DNA of 64,000 bases from Clostridiales bacterium (lineage in GTDB: Bacteria; Bacillota; Clostridia; Oscillospirales; CAG-272). The stretch is from assembly GCA_003150035.1 (NCBI GenBank), contig QALR01000026.1, forward strand, positions 62,001-126,000, in the 5' to 3' direction. A model generated the notes under the pieces. It had not been told where the DNA came from. It made no database searches and saw only the letters and a program-made list of their open reading frames with translations. Both the position numbers and the translations under genes were made by a program. Shown piece by piece: positions 32,337 to 40,959 of the stretch. The first letter of the stretch is position 1; every line of letters begins with the position of its first letter.

Positions 32337-33038
32337 TTATAGATATTTGATCAAGGCAGAATGTACCTCATCGTACATTCCTCGGCTGATGGGAACAATA
32401 TCCCCATTCAACATTGTAATATCGGTACGACTAATTCTTTTAACATATTTCAATCCAACAATATAGGAGCGATGTACCTTAATGAAGGTCTCGTCAAGCT
32501 GCTCCGCAAACTTAGCCAAGGAAATACGAGAATGGTACACGCCCGAAGTGGTGTGCACAGCAACGTGAACGTTTTCGGACTCCACGTAACAAATATCCGC
32601 AAGTGAAACCTTCACATCTCCCCCAGGGGATGTCAAAAGCACCGCTCTCTGTCGGTAATTGAGGTTGCTTACTGCGCGATCAAGGACAGGCAAAAGCTTT
32701 CTTTCGTCTGCGGGTTTAATGAGATAGTGGAGAGCTGAAACATCAAAGCCATCACTGAAATATTCATAGTATCCCGTGATGAAAACAATCTGTATCGTAG
32801 AATTTTCTTTCCGAACCGTTTTGGCAAGCTCCACGCCATTCATTTCGGGCATTTCAATGTCAAGAAGCAGGATGTCAAAGTCTTTTTCCTCAGAGTAATC
32901 GAAAAGAAACGACTTAGCAGAGGGATAGCATTTCACTTCAACAATGTGACGGTTTTTGCGCGCCCAATCTGATACTACACCCGATAAATACTCTATTTGA
33001 TTCTGCTCATCATCGCAGATGGCAATTTTCAATTTCAT
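32337..33038 (-). CDS. LytTR-family response regulator
   Basis: This 233-residue protein has a receiver domain (Cys-Asp-Asp-Glu near residue 8, phospho-acceptor Asp in Leu-Leu-Leu-Asp-Ile near 58, Lys in Ile-Lys-Pro-Ala near 107) and a LytTR DNA-binding domain (~135-233, with Phe-Ile-Lys-Val-His-Arg-Ser-Tyr-Ile). It pairs with the kinase encoded 12 bases downstream and likely activates the ABC exporter genes. Confidence 0.9.
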   Translation of the reverse strand: MKLKIAICDDEQNQIEYLSGVVSDWARKNRHIVEVKCYPSAKSFLFDYSEEKDFDILLLDIEMPEMNGVELAKTVRKENSTIQIVFITGYYEYFSDGFDVSALHYLIKPADERKLLPVLDRAVSNLNYRQRAVLLTSPGGDVKVSLADICYVESENVHVAVHTTSGVYHSRISLAKFAEQLDETFIKVHRSYIVGLKYVKRISRTDITMLNGDIVPISRGMYDEVHSALIKYL

Positions 33039-33096
33039 AATGAATTAACCTTTCTTGAGCAAGCGTCCAAATTAAAGCTTTGTTAAAACATCTACA

Positions 33097-33125
33097 ATTA
33101 TACTATAGAAAGCTAAATTTGTCCA
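33097..33125 (-). promoter_or_regulatory. Promoter of the LytTR two-component operon
   Basis: On the minus strand TGGACA (33120-33125) and TATAAT (33097-33102) are 17 bases apart, about 60 bases before the response regulator ATG. Confidence 0.65.
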
Positions 33126-33150
33126 TCATGTGACGTATCATATATGCACC

Positions 33151-33400
33151 TTACATACCGAAGCACCGCAACTCGTCTCTTTCTTCTGCATAAACTTCAG
33201 CGGGGATTTTGGTTATGTACTGTTTGCCGAGCGCGAAACTACCGAGATAGGCTTCGATATTGGTCATGGACAGGACACGCCAATCGCTATCGTATGGCTT
33301 GTTGGCGATATAGTATTCCGCAATGGTGGTCAGCACGTTCAGAGGAACGCCGAGAGGCTGAATGCTTTCGATGTAAGTGCTCTGGGTGTGAGCATTGCCG
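33151..33400 (-). pseudogene. 3' fragment of an unrecognised gene cut by the IS3 relic
   Basis: A minus-strand open frame of about 80 residues has protein-like composition (Thr-Thr-Ile-Ala-Glu-Tyr-Tyr-Ile-Ala-Asn-Lys-Pro-Tyr-Asp-Ser-Asp-Trp) and ends at a proper stop at 33151. Its upstream side runs straight into the transposase relic, so the first ~18 residues of the open frame are not native. It has no ribosome site or start of its own. I do not recognise the family. Confidence 0.35.
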
Positions 33401-33416
33401 GCGTCGCAGGGCGCCA

Positions 33417-33977
33417 AGCTCCAAGGCATCGATGGCGGCATCGAAGGACAAAGCCCGCTCCCGTACGGAAAACAATACCTGCCGCAATCATCTGAAGCAG
33501 CAGTTTTCTCAGGATGCCCCGAATCTAGTCTGGGCCAGTGATTTTGCCTATATCAAAGCGGGCAGAAAATGGCACTATCTCTGCGTCGTCATCGACCTGT
33601 CCTCCCGCAAGGTTGTCTCGTGGCAGCCCTCGAACAAGGCGGATAATTGGTCATGAATGCCTTCCGGAAAGCCTATAAAAAAGGGGAAAGCCTCAGGGAT
33701 TGATGTTCCATTCTGAACACGGAACACAATACACGGCCGAGCCTTTCAGAAAACTTCTTGATGAGCTCCATGTGATCCAGTCCTTTCCCAAGAAAGGGTA
33801 TCCTTTTGATAACGCGGTCTGCGAGAGCTTTTTCAGACAATTGAAGTGGAAAGAGGCGGATCGGAGGACCTACCGTTCCAAGCCGAAGCTATATTTGGCT
33901 GTCTTTGAATATATCGAGGGCTTTTACAATTCACACAGACCTCATGCGCCCTTGGGCTTACCCCTGATCAGCTCAAT
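33417..33977 (+). pseudogene. IS3-family transposase (OrfB) relic
   Basis: The retroviral-integrase-like core of an IS3 transposase can be followed in two frames: Trp-Ala-Ser-Asp-Phe-Ala-Tyr-Ile near 33530 with the first catalytic Asp, then after a frame change near 33690 His-Ser-Glu-His-Gly-Thr-Gln-Tyr, where the second catalytic Asp is replaced by Glu, and Cys-Glu-Ser-Phe-Phe with the final Glu near 33820. Another frameshift occurs near 33955 before the Pro-Asp-Gln end. OrfA and the N-terminal part of OrfB are missing, so it is inactive. Confidence 0.8.
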
Positions 33978-34205
33978 ACTGACTTTGGCAGTTAATTCAT
34001 TTGCAATTTCTTTCACTATTTCCTGTCCACATTTTGGTTATAGGCACCTTTGCTTTTCCCCTCAGCACGGTAAACGTCGCATGCTCGCACACTTTCCCAT
34101 ATCAATTCACATCGCCGCCCTTACTCTCCATTTCGCCATACACACCGCCATTCTTGCCCTTTCACCATGCAGCCTCTTTAATTCTCCATGTCCCAAAAAT
34201 ACAGC

Positions 34206-34235
34206 AAGCACCCGCGGCTATCGCCACGGGTGCTT
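34206..34235. terminator. Hairpin in the gene-free stretch after the IS3 relic
   Basis: AAGCACCCG (34206-34214) pairs with CGGGTGCTT (34227-34235). T-rich sequence follows on the minus strand. The rest of 33978-34280 is pyrimidine-rich with no supported gene. Confidence 0.5.
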
Positions 34236-34280
34236 CTCTGTTATACAGTCTGCAGTCACATCTTCAGAATTTTTTCAAAA

Positions 34281-34341
34281 TTACGTAATTACGTATTGAC
34301 AAACAAGAAAAAGTATGTTATATTGTGATTACGGAATTCCG
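34281..34341 (+). promoter_or_regulatory. Promoter with palindromes of the ArsR-fold regulator gene
   Basis: TTGACA (34296-34301) and TATATT (34319-34324) have the ideal 17-base spacing. A TTACGTAA palindrome lies just upstream (34281-34288) and CGGAATTCCG just downstream (34332-34341), so autoregulation is likely. Confidence 0.7.
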
Positions 34342-34375
34342 GAAATCCGAAATCAAATCCAAGGAGGGTTTTACA

Positions 34376-35038
34376 ATGGAAAGAAACTACGGCGCAGAAA
34401 TCGACGAATTGAAAAAAGAGTTGCAAAAGCTCAGCGCATGGCTCTCAGAGAACTTTTGTGAAAAGTGGCACAGTCCATGCGAGAGCGAGGAGACGAGGAC
34501 GAAAAAAGTCGGTCATGTAAAAAAAATCCCATCTATGCATCCCGACCCGTCCGTTATGGCGATCATGGATAATCTGGAAAATATCTGCGGAGAAGAAAAA
34601 AACAGCGGACGCATCACCTATATGGGTGTATTTTCCTCCGGAGGCAAACAATCGGAGTGGGTCTGCAACGGTGTGAATACCGACCAGTTGCTTACGCTTA
34701 TCGAAGACGGCACCGCCGAGAAGGTCCTCGCCTGTATCGGCAGCCGTGACCGGTTGAATCTTCTGCTGATGCTTCTTGAAAAGCCGATGACCGTCGCACA
34801 GCTTGTCGAGGAAGGCGGCTATCATTCGACCGGACAAGTGTATCATCACCTGAGGCCTCTGCTTGCCGCTGATCTTGTGGCGGCTGACAGCACGCAAGCG
34901 GAAAAAGGACGCTACTGCGTTCGTCCGTACCGCGTGCAGGGCATCATCATGCTGCTTGCCGGCATCAGCGATATGGTAAATCCGCAGCATACACAGGGGT
35001 GCTGGGAGGAGCCGGCAGACGATACGCCTCTTGCATGA
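34376..35038 (+). CDS. ArsR-like winged-helix regulator with N-terminal extension
   Basis: This protein of 220 residues has a long helical, probably coiled-coil N-terminus (Glu-Ile-Asp-Glu-Leu-Lys-Lys-Glu-Leu-Gln-Lys-Leu) and a C-terminal winged-helix domain (~115-200): Gly-Ser-Arg-Asp-Arg-Leu-Asn-Leu-Leu-Leu-Met-Leu-Leu, then Gly-Gln-Val-Tyr-His-His-Leu-Arg-Pro-Leu as recognition helix. The start at 34376 is fixed by aaggaggg; an upstream in-frame ATG at 34325 overlaps the -10 box and is rejected. It stands alone between its promoter and a strong terminator, so its targets lie elsewhere. Confidence 0.75.
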   Translation: MERNYGAEIDELKKELQKLSAWLSENFCEKWHSPCESEETRTKKVGHVKKIPSMHPDPSVMAIMDNLENICGEEKNSGRITYMGVFSSGGKQSEWVCNGVNTDQLLTLIEDGTAEKVLACIGSRDRLNLLLMLLEKPMTVAQLVEEGGYHSTGQVYHHLRPLLAADLVAADSTQAEKGRYCVRPYRVQGIIMLLAGISDMVNPQHTQGCWEEPADDTPLA

Positions 35039-35098
35039 GAAGCCGCTTCGTTGTCGGCAAAGCCATACCATTTGGCAAACATACTGCAAAAATTTTTT

Positions 35099-35142
35099 GG
35101 GAGAGCGCGCGGGCAGGCGCGCTCTCCCGTTGTTTCGTTTTT
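35099..35142 (+). terminator. Strong terminator of the ArsR-like gene
   Basis: A perfect 12-bp GC-rich stem, GGGAGAGCGCGC at 35099-35110 with its complement at 35117-35128, is followed by a T-rich tail (gttgtttcgttttttat). Confidence 0.9.
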
Positions 35143-35192
35143 TATCCTGGCTGTGCAAAGCCGTCTCTGCTGTGGACGCCTCTCATCCCACC

Positions 35193-36386
35193 TTATTTTT
35201 TCATTTCCTCGCGCACTTCCTTGAAGCATTTTACGACATAATCCAAATCCTCCTTGGTATGCGCAGCGGAAACCTGCGTGCGGATTCTCGCCTTGCCCTT
35301 CGGAACGACGGGATACGAGAATGCGACGACATATACGCCCTTTTCCATCATACGGCGCGCCATCTCGCCTGCAGTCCGCTCATCGTACAGCATGATCGGT
35401 ACGATCGGATGCACGCTGTCGATGACATCGAACTTCGCCGCGGTAAGCAGCCCTCGGTAATATTTTGTGTTTTCCTCCAAGCGGTCGCGCAGCTCCGTCG
35501 TCTCGGAAAGCATATCGATAAGCCTCGAGGTCGCGGCGGCTATGGCGGGTGCTAGCGAGTTGGAGAAGAGGTACGGACGGCTGCGTTGGCGCAGGAGCGC
35601 GATGATTTCCCGTCTGCCCGACGTAAAGCCTCCGGACGCGCCGCCAAGCGCCTTGCCAAAGGTAGAGGTGACAATATCCACCCTGCCCATCACGCCGCAG
35701 TATTCGGCGGTGCCTTTTCCGTGCGCGCCGACAAAGCCGGTCGCATGGCTGTCGTCGACCATGACAAGCGCATGATACTTGTCCGCAAGGTCACAAATGC
35801 CGGAAAGATTAGCGATGATGCCATCCATCGAGAACACGCCGTCGGTCGCGATAAGCTTGATGCGAGCACCGTTTTTATCCGCCTCGATGAGCTTGTCCTC
35901 CAAATCCCTCATATCGTTGTTGTGATAGCGGTAGCGTGCCGCCTTGCAGAGTCTCACGCCGTCGATGATGCTCGCATGATTGAGCTCATCGGAAATGATG
36001 GCGTCCTCCGCCGTCAGAATCGTCTCAAAAAGACCGCCGTTCGCATCAAAGCAAGAGGAATAGAGAATGGTGTCTTCCGTTCCGAGGAAACGGCTTATCT
36101 TGGCTTCCAACTCCTTGTGGATATCGAGCGTACCGCAGATAAACCGCACCGACGCGCAGCCGAAGCCGCGGGAACGGTAGCAGTCGCACGCCGCATCGAC
36201 AAGCATCTTCGAGTCCGCAAGGCCGAGATAGTTGTTGGCGCACATGTTGATCATGCGCTCGCCGTCCGCGGCGGTAATTTTCGCGCTCTGCGGGGACGCG
36301 ATGACGCGCTCATCCTTATAAAGGCCGTCCGCCTTGATTTTTTCTACTTCATCGTGATAAAATTTGAGTGCTTCGGTTTTGTTCAT
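35193..36386 (-). CDS. kbl: Glycine C-acetyltransferase (2-amino-3-ketobutyrate CoA ligase)
   Basis: PLP enzyme of 397 residues that cleaves 2-amino-3-ketobutyrate with CoA into glycine and acetyl-CoA, the second step of threonine breakdown. The PLP Lys lies in Ser-Thr-Phe-Gly-Lys-Ala-Leu-Gly-Gly-Ala (~245), with Asp-Asp-Ser-His-Ala-Thr-Gly (~210) and the Asn-Asn-Tyr-Leu-Gly-Leu segment (~50) typical of alpha-oxoamine synthases. It lies 38 bases after tdh and shares its operon, which separates it from the related KAPA and ALA synthases. Confidence 0.95.
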   Translation of the reverse strand: MNKTEALKFYHDEVEKIKADGLYKDERVIASPQSAKITAADGERMINMCANNYLGLADSKMLVDAACDCYRSRGFGCASVRFICGTLDIHKELEAKISRFLGTEDTILYSSCFDANGGLFETILTAEDAIISDELNHASIIDGVRLCKAARYRYHNNDMRDLEDKLIEADKNGARIKLIATDGVFSMDGIIANLSGICDLADKYHALVMVDDSHATGFVGAHGKGTAEYCGVMGRVDIVTSTFGKALGGASGGFTSGRREIIALLRQRSRPYLFSNSLAPAIAAATSRLIDMLSETTELRDRLEENTKYYRGLLTAAKFDVIDSVHPIVPIMLYDERTAGEMARRMMEKGVYVVAFSYPVVPKGKARIRTQVSAAHTKEDLDYVVKCFKEVREEMKK

Positions 36387-36424
36387 CTAAGAAACCTCCT
36401 GCCGCAAATCGCGGCTTGTATTTT

Positions 36425-37465
36425 TTAGTGCAGTTTTGTCCAGTCAAGGATCACCTTGCCGGAATTGCCGCTGTTCATCGCCTCAAAGCCCAGCTCAAAA
36501 TCGCGCACATCGAAATGATGCGTGATAATCGGCGAAATGTCAAGTCCGCCCTCGAGCATCGCGGACATCTTATACCACGTCTCGAACATCTGGCGTCCGT
36601 AGATGCCGCGAATATTGAGGCAGCGGAATACAACGGTCTCCCAGTTGATCTGCATGTCCTTTTTCGGAATGCCGAGCACGGCGATCCGTCCGCCGTTTTC
36701 CATATTGTCGATCATCTGATTGAAGGCAGCGGCACTCCCGGACATTTCAAGCCCGATGTCGAAGCCTTCGTGGATATTCAGCGATCTCATCACCTGCGTG
36801 AGATCCTCGCGCTTCGTATTGACCGTAACGACACCGAATTTTTTCGCAAGCTCCAGTCTGTAATCATTCAGGTCCGTGATAACGACGTGGCGCGCGCCGC
36901 GGAATTTCATAATCGCGGAAGCCATAATCCCGATAGGGCCCGCCCCCGTAATCAGCACGTCCTCGCCGACGGGGTCATAGGAAAGCGCCGTATGCGTCGC
37001 ATTGCCGAATGGGTCGAAAATCGCATACATATCATCCGAAATGGAATCCACGCATTTCCATACGTTCTTGGCCGGAATCACAAGATATTCCGCAAACGCG
37101 CCGTCCCGATTGACGCCGACGCCCTTCGCCTCGCGGCAGAGATGTCCGCGCCCGGCAAGGCAGTTGCGGCAGTGTCCGCAGACAACATGCCCCTCGCCCG
37201 TCACGCGCTCGCCAACCCGGAAGCCCTCGACATTCTCGCCTATCTCGACGATTTCACCGACATATTCATGTCCGATGGTCATCGGCGTATGGATGGTATG
37301 CTGGGACCATTCGTTCCAATTATAGATATGTAGATCCGTGCCACAGATAGCGGTCTTTTTGATTTTGATTTTTACATCGTTTTTACCAACAGCGGGAACC
37401 GGAACCTCCCGCATCCAAAGTCCCTTTTCCGGTTTTTCCTTGACAAGAGCCATCATGGTATCCAT
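36425..37465 (-). CDS. tdh: L-threonine 3-dehydrogenase
   Basis: Zinc- and NAD-dependent medium-chain dehydrogenase of 346 residues that oxidises threonine to 2-amino-3-ketobutyrate. The catalytic Cys is in Ile-Cys-Gly-Thr-Asp (~41), the Gly-His-Glu-Tyr-Val-Gly motif is near 67, the structural-zinc cysteines are Cys-Gly-His-Cys-Arg-Asn-Cys (~97-103) with Cys near 111, and the NAD fold has Gly-Ala-Gly-Pro-Ile-Gly (~173). It is the first gene of the tdh-kbl operon. Confidence 0.95.
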   Translation of the reverse strand: MDTMMALVKEKPEKGLWMREVPVPAVGKNDVKIKIKKTAICGTDLHIYNWNEWSQHTIHTPMTIGHEYVGEIVEIGENVEGFRVGERVTGEGHVVCGHCRNCLAGRGHLCREAKGVGVNRDGAFAEYLVIPAKNVWKCVDSISDDMYAIFDPFGNATHTALSYDPVGEDVLITGAGPIGIMASAIMKFRGARHVVITDLNDYRLELAKKFGVVTVNTKREDLTQVMRSLNIHEGFDIGLEMSGSAAAFNQMIDNMENGGRIAVLGIPKKDMQINWETVVFRCLNIRGIYGRQMFETWYKMSAMLEGGLDISPIITHHFDVRDFELGFEAMNSGNSGKVILDWTKLH

Positions 37466-37503
37466 TTTTACATTACCCCCTCAAAGATGCTCATTTTTTA
37501 GTA

Positions 37504-37532
37504 ATTGTAACTCTTTTTTGAAAGCATTACAA
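37504..37532 (-). promoter_or_regulatory. tdh-kbl promoter
   Basis: On the minus strand TTGTAA (37527-37532) and TACAAT (37504-37509) are 17 bases apart, 39 bases before the tdh start. Confidence 0.55.
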
Positions 37533-37698
37533 GAGCTTTTGAAAAAATCGCAAAAAGATTTTTATCATGAGATAAATCGTCGGAAACAGCGCCGCGTGGC
37601 TGCCGGAACCGATTTTTCGGGAAATTCCGGATTTGTCTTGTTTTGTCGCCCGAAACGTGTTAATATAAAAGTGAATCCTTTATGAGGAGACTCGGTTT

Positions 37699-38673
37699 AT
37701 GTGGCTTTGGATTGTCGTCGGCGCCTGCGCGCTGATTCTTGTATGGTTTGCCGTAACCGGCATTCTCTTTTTCGGGGGACTGCACCGGTTATCCGAAAAA
37801 AAGCAAAAGACTCTGCAGAAAAATACACCATCCCTGCTCCCCGCGCTCGATGCTTACCGCGGCGTCATGGACACAGGACGCGACTGGTTTCTTTCACAGA
37901 AAAGAGAGACAGTGTTGATTTCCGCCCATGACGGAATTTCACTCCATGCGGAAATTTTAGAGGCGGCGGACGCTGTCGGCACGGTTCTTCTCATGCACGG
38001 CTACCGCGGTTCTGCTATCTCGGACTTCGGCGCGGTCTTCCGCTTTTATCACGAGCACGGCTATCATATCGTCGTGCCGGACGAGCGCGCCTGTGGCAAA
38101 AGCGGCGGTGCCTATATCACGCTCGGCGTCAAGGAAAGCCTTGACTGCAAAGCATGGACAGAGTTCATCGCCTCCCGTTACGGTGAGCTCCCCATCTTTC
38201 TCGACGGCGTATCGATGGGCGCCACCACCGTCATGATGGCGACGGCAAGAGGGCTCCCTGAAAATGTGCGGGGCGTCATCGCGGACTGCGGCTTCACCTC
38301 CCCGTGGGAGATCATATGCGCCGTCCTGCGGGAGACAAAGCTCGTTCCGGTATTTCCGTTTGCCTATCTTGCCAAAGCGTTTGCGAGGATGTTCGCCGGC
38401 TTCGGACTCACGGAGCTCTCCGCCACAGACGCCATGAAAGCCTGCCAAATACCGGTCTTTTTTGCCCACGGCAAAAGAGATCGCTTCGTCCCGTACGAAA
38501 TGACGGTGAAAAACTTCGGGGCATGCGCGGCGCCAAAAGAGCTTTTTACCGTAGAGGAAGCGGGACACGGCATGTGTTATCTTGTCCGGCCGCACGAATA
38601 TGAAGAACGAATTCTCGCGTTTTTTGCGAAATGTCTGGAGGGGAGTCCCTATGCTCGATCTGTTAAGCGTTGA
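37699..38673 (+). CDS. Alpha/beta hydrolase with N-terminal membrane anchor
   Basis: This 324-residue protein has one membrane segment (residues ~3-27) and a serine-hydrolase domain. The nucleophile elbow is Gly-Val-Ser-Met-Gly (~172-176), the oxyanion-side motif Met-His-Gly-Tyr-Arg-Gly (~99), the acid probably Asp in His-Gly-Lys-Arg-Asp-Arg-Phe (~262) and the His in Gly-His-Gly-Met-Cys (~292). It resembles the clostridial BEM46/YqkD-like group; the substrate is unknown. It overlaps the next gene by 23 bases. Confidence 0.85.
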   Translation: MWLWIVVGACALILVWFAVTGILFFGGLHRLSEKKQKTLQKNTPSLLPALDAYRGVMDTGRDWFLSQKRETVLISAHDGISLHAEILEAADAVGTVLLMHGYRGSAISDFGAVFRFYHEHGYHIVVPDERACGKSGGAYITLGVKESLDCKAWTEFIASRYGELPIFLDGVSMGATTVMMATARGLPENVRGVIADCGFTSPWEIICAVLRETKLVPVFPFAYLAKAFARMFAGFGLTELSATDAMKACQIPVFFAHGKRDRFVPYEMTVKNFGACAAPKELFTVEEAGHGMCYLVRPHEYEERILAFFAKCLEGSPYARSVKR

Positions 38674-39202
38674 AAAAAGCTTTCTCATCCCCCACATCCG
38701 GAAGGGCGGGACCGCCGTCGATTTCACCATGGGAAACGGACACGACACGCTGTGGCTTTCCCGTATGGTGGGTGAGACGGGCCATATCTTTGCTTTCGAT
38801 ATTCAGGCGCAGGCGCTGGAAAACACCCGTGCGCTTCTGCAAAAAGAGGGCGCGCCGGAAAATTACACGCTGATTCTGGACTCCCATCACAAGGTGAAGG
38901 AATATGTGAGGGAGCCTATCTGCGCCGGCCTATTCAATCTCGGCTTTTTGCCCGGCGGGGACAAAACCATTACAACAAAACGGGAAACCACGCTCATGGC
39001 GCTCCGAGCGGGGATCGAGCTTCTCGCACCGGACGGCGCGCTTCTGATTGCGGTCTACCCGGGGCACGAGGAGGGCCATATCGAGGGCGAGCTGATACAA
39101 AAAGAACTCGCGGCGTATGACCGCCGTGAGTTCTGTGCCGCAAAATTTCAGATTCTCAATTCTCCGGCGTCTCCGTACTTTTTCCTGATAGAACGCAAAT
39201 AG
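38651..39202 (+). CDS. mnmM: MnmM-like (YtqB) class I methyltransferase
   Basis: A SAM-dependent methylase of 183 residues. The family includes B. subtilis YtqB/MnmM, which methylates the 5-aminomethyl group of wobble uridine in tRNA. Seen here: Val-Asp-Phe-Thr-Met-Gly-Asn-Gly-His-Asp-Thr (~23-33), a SAM-site acidic residue in Phe-Asp-Ile-Gln (~50), and Phe-Asn-Leu-Gly-Phe-Leu-Pro-Gly-Gly-Asp-Lys (~96-106), the family hallmark. Start at 38651 is set by ggagggg. The gene lies within the end of the hydrolase gene. Confidence 0.83.
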   Translation: MLDLLSVEKSFLIPHIRKGGTAVDFTMGNGHDTLWLSRMVGETGHIFAFDIQAQALENTRALLQKEGAPENYTLILDSHHKVKEYVREPICAGLFNLGFLPGGDKTITTKRETTLMALRAGIELLAPDGALLIAVYPGHEEGHIEGELIQKELAAYDRREFCAAKFQILNSPASPYFFLIERK

Positions 39203-39221
39203 CCTCCCTGCCGCAGGGAGG
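39203..39221. terminator. Hairpin between convergent mnmM and ppa
   Basis: CCTCCCTG pairs with CAGGGAGG around a three-base loop exactly between the two stop codons. There is no T run, so its terminator strength is uncertain. Confidence 0.5.
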
Positions 39222-39223
39222 GA

Positions 39224-39772
39224 TCAGCACTTCCCTTTTCCGTCTCCAAAACACGCATGGTAACGCGCAATACATTCACGGATGATTTCCATCGCAGCAT
39301 CCGTTCCCTGCACCTCGTGAACGGCAGTCTCCTTGTTCTCAAGCGCCTTATAAACGCTGAAGAAATGCCGCATTTCCTCAAAAATATGCGCCGGCAGCTG
39401 CGAGATATCCGTATAGACGTTGTAATTCGGGTCGTTAAACGGAATGGCGATGATCTTTTCGTCGTTTCTGCCGTTGTCGATCATCGTGATAACGCCGATG
39501 GGATAGCATTCCACAAGGGTCATCGGCTCGATGGACTCCGAACAAAGAACCAGCACGTCAAGCGGATCGCCGTCATCGCCGTAGGTTCTCGGGATAAAAC
39601 CATAATTGGCGGGATAATGCGTGGAAGTATACAAAATCCTGTCAAGGCGCAGAAGCCCGCTTTCCTTGTCAAGCTCGTATTTTTTCTTCGAACCCTTCGG
39701 GATTTCAATCACGCTCACAAAATTTTCAGGCCGGATCCTGTCCTCGCGCATATCGTGCCAGATGTTTCCCAT
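39224..39772 (-). CDS. ppa: Inorganic pyrophosphatase (family I)
   Basis: Soluble enzyme of 182 residues that hydrolyses pyrophosphate and drives biosynthesis forward. The family I signature Asp-Asp-Gly-Asp-Pro-Leu-Asp-Val is near residue 68, with Glu-Ile-Pro-Lys-Gly-Ser-Lys-Lys-Lys-Tyr-Glu near 23 and Tyr-Gly-Phe-Ile-Pro near 55. The ATG at 39772 gives the normal N-terminus; the frame runs further upstream without homology. Confidence 0.92.
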   Translation of the reverse strand: MGNIWHDMREDRIRPENFVSVIEIPKGSKKKYELDKESGLLRLDRILYTSTHYPANYGFIPRTYGDDGDPLDVLVLCSESIEPMTLVECYPIGVITMIDNGRNDEKIIAIPFNDPNYNVYTDISQLPAHIFEEMRHFFSVYKALENKETAVHEVQGTDAAMEIIRECIARYHACFGDGKGKC

Positions 39773-39921
39773 ATTCTCACCGCTTTCTTGATGTTTATTG
39801 GTTATTTTACCACAGCTTTCCGACTTTGTAAAGACTCTTCCCCCAAAACGGCGGCGCACGCGAATAAAACGGCGACGCTTTGTTCAATACTGAATATATC
39901 CCCGAAAGGAGCACGCCCGCC

Positions 39922-40689
39922 GTGACCGATACCGAACTTCTCCTATCCCGCATTGAGGACAAAATCCGAATGTCCGAGACGCAGTACCGCATGACAAATA
40001 CCGGCTTTCTTAGCTTACAGGAAAGGTCGGAAGCCGCCGCCTTCTGCCGGCGCAGGCGGGTACGCCATAGCTTTTACGGCGGATATCCGGAGGCGGAACG
40101 GACCGTGCTCTTGCTGCTGCCGGACTACATGGAGAGCCCAGAGGATTTTACGCCGCCGGAGGAGGAAAACCCGCTGTGTCTTGTCCGCTGCACCGCGCCC
40201 CAGGGCGCGCCGGCGCTCTCTCACCGGGATTATCTCGGCTCTCTTCTTGCGCTCGGTATCAAGCGCGAGGTCATTGGCGACATTCTGGTGTTCCCAGACG
40301 GCGCGGATATTCTGGTTCTTGAGAGCATCGCTCCGTTTCTCACAGAGCATTACGAATCGGCGGGGAGAGTCAGCCTCACCTGTACCCGCATGGAAATAAG
40401 TCGGCTCCGTATTCCCGAGTCCCGCACGCAAGCCGTTTGCGAGAGCGTCGCCTCCCTGCGTCTGGACAACCTTGTCTGCGCCGTTTTCGGCCTTTCCCGA
40501 ACGGACGCCGCAGCTGCCATCCTGCATGGGAGCGTATTTGTCAACGATCTCGAGGCAAAAAAGCCGGACGCGCGGCTTGAACCGGGCGACAAATTGGTTC
40601 TTCGCGGCGCCGGCAAAGCGATCTTCACCGAGATTTCCGGCACGACGCGCAAGGGACGCTTGTCTATTCGGTTCCAAAAATATTTATAG
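39922..40689 (+). CDS. ylmH: YlmH-family S4-domain RNA-binding protein
   Basis: A 255-residue RNA-binding protein of the YlmH family, which acts in translation and ribosome rescue and is often encoded near cell-division genes. It has an N-terminal RRM-like half with Gly-Gly-Tyr-Pro-Glu-Ala-Glu-Arg (~52), the conserved middle Tyr-Leu-Gly-Ser-Leu-Leu-Ala-Leu-Gly-Ile-Lys-Arg-Glu-Val-Ile-Gly-Asp-Ile (~104-121), and a C-terminal S4 domain (~180-240). A GTG start at 39922 is chosen because gaaaggag lies ten bases upstream. Confidence 0.88.
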   Translation: MTDTELLLSRIEDKIRMSETQYRMTNTGFLSLQERSEAAAFCRRRRVRHSFYGGYPEAERTVLLLLPDYMESPEDFTPPEEENPLCLVRCTAPQGAPALSHRDYLGSLLALGIKREVIGDILVFPDGADILVLESIAPFLTEHYESAGRVSLTCTRMEISRLRIPESRTQAVCESVASLRLDNLVCAVFGLSRTDAAAAILHGSVFVNDLEAKKPDARLEPGDKLVLRGAGKAIFTEISGTTRKGRLSIRFQKYL

Positions 40690-40781
40690 AACAGGATTAT
40701 CTACACATCCCTGTAAAGATTGCGTTCCATAATGGGTCTATCCGTCATGTAACGTGACAAGAGCCAAAAATACCGGCCTGC

Positions 40782-40814
40782 GCATTCGGCAGGGGCTTCC
40801 CCCCTGCTGAATGC
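40782..40814. repeat. Isolated hairpin in the gap before rlmA
   Basis: GCATTC at 40782-40787 pairs with GAATGC at 40809-40814, with a further GCAGG/CCTGC pair inside. The surrounding 40690-40959 holds no supported gene. Confidence 0.45.
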
Positions 40815-40959
40815 AAAAAGAAATCCTTCGCCGCAGCGGCGCAGAGCATCCTCATAAGTCGGCCAAATCTGTTTTTTGGCAAGTTTCTCGCCATACAGAG
40901 GACGCCAAGCGGCGGTTCCCTTATTCCGGCACCTCCAATCCATACATACCGAGGTATCT

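Noticed and set aside
33144..33416. N-terminal extension of the plus-strand transposase frame
   Set aside because: Only the part after about 33417 is transposase-like; the part before lies opposite the minus-strand gene fragment and is not native.
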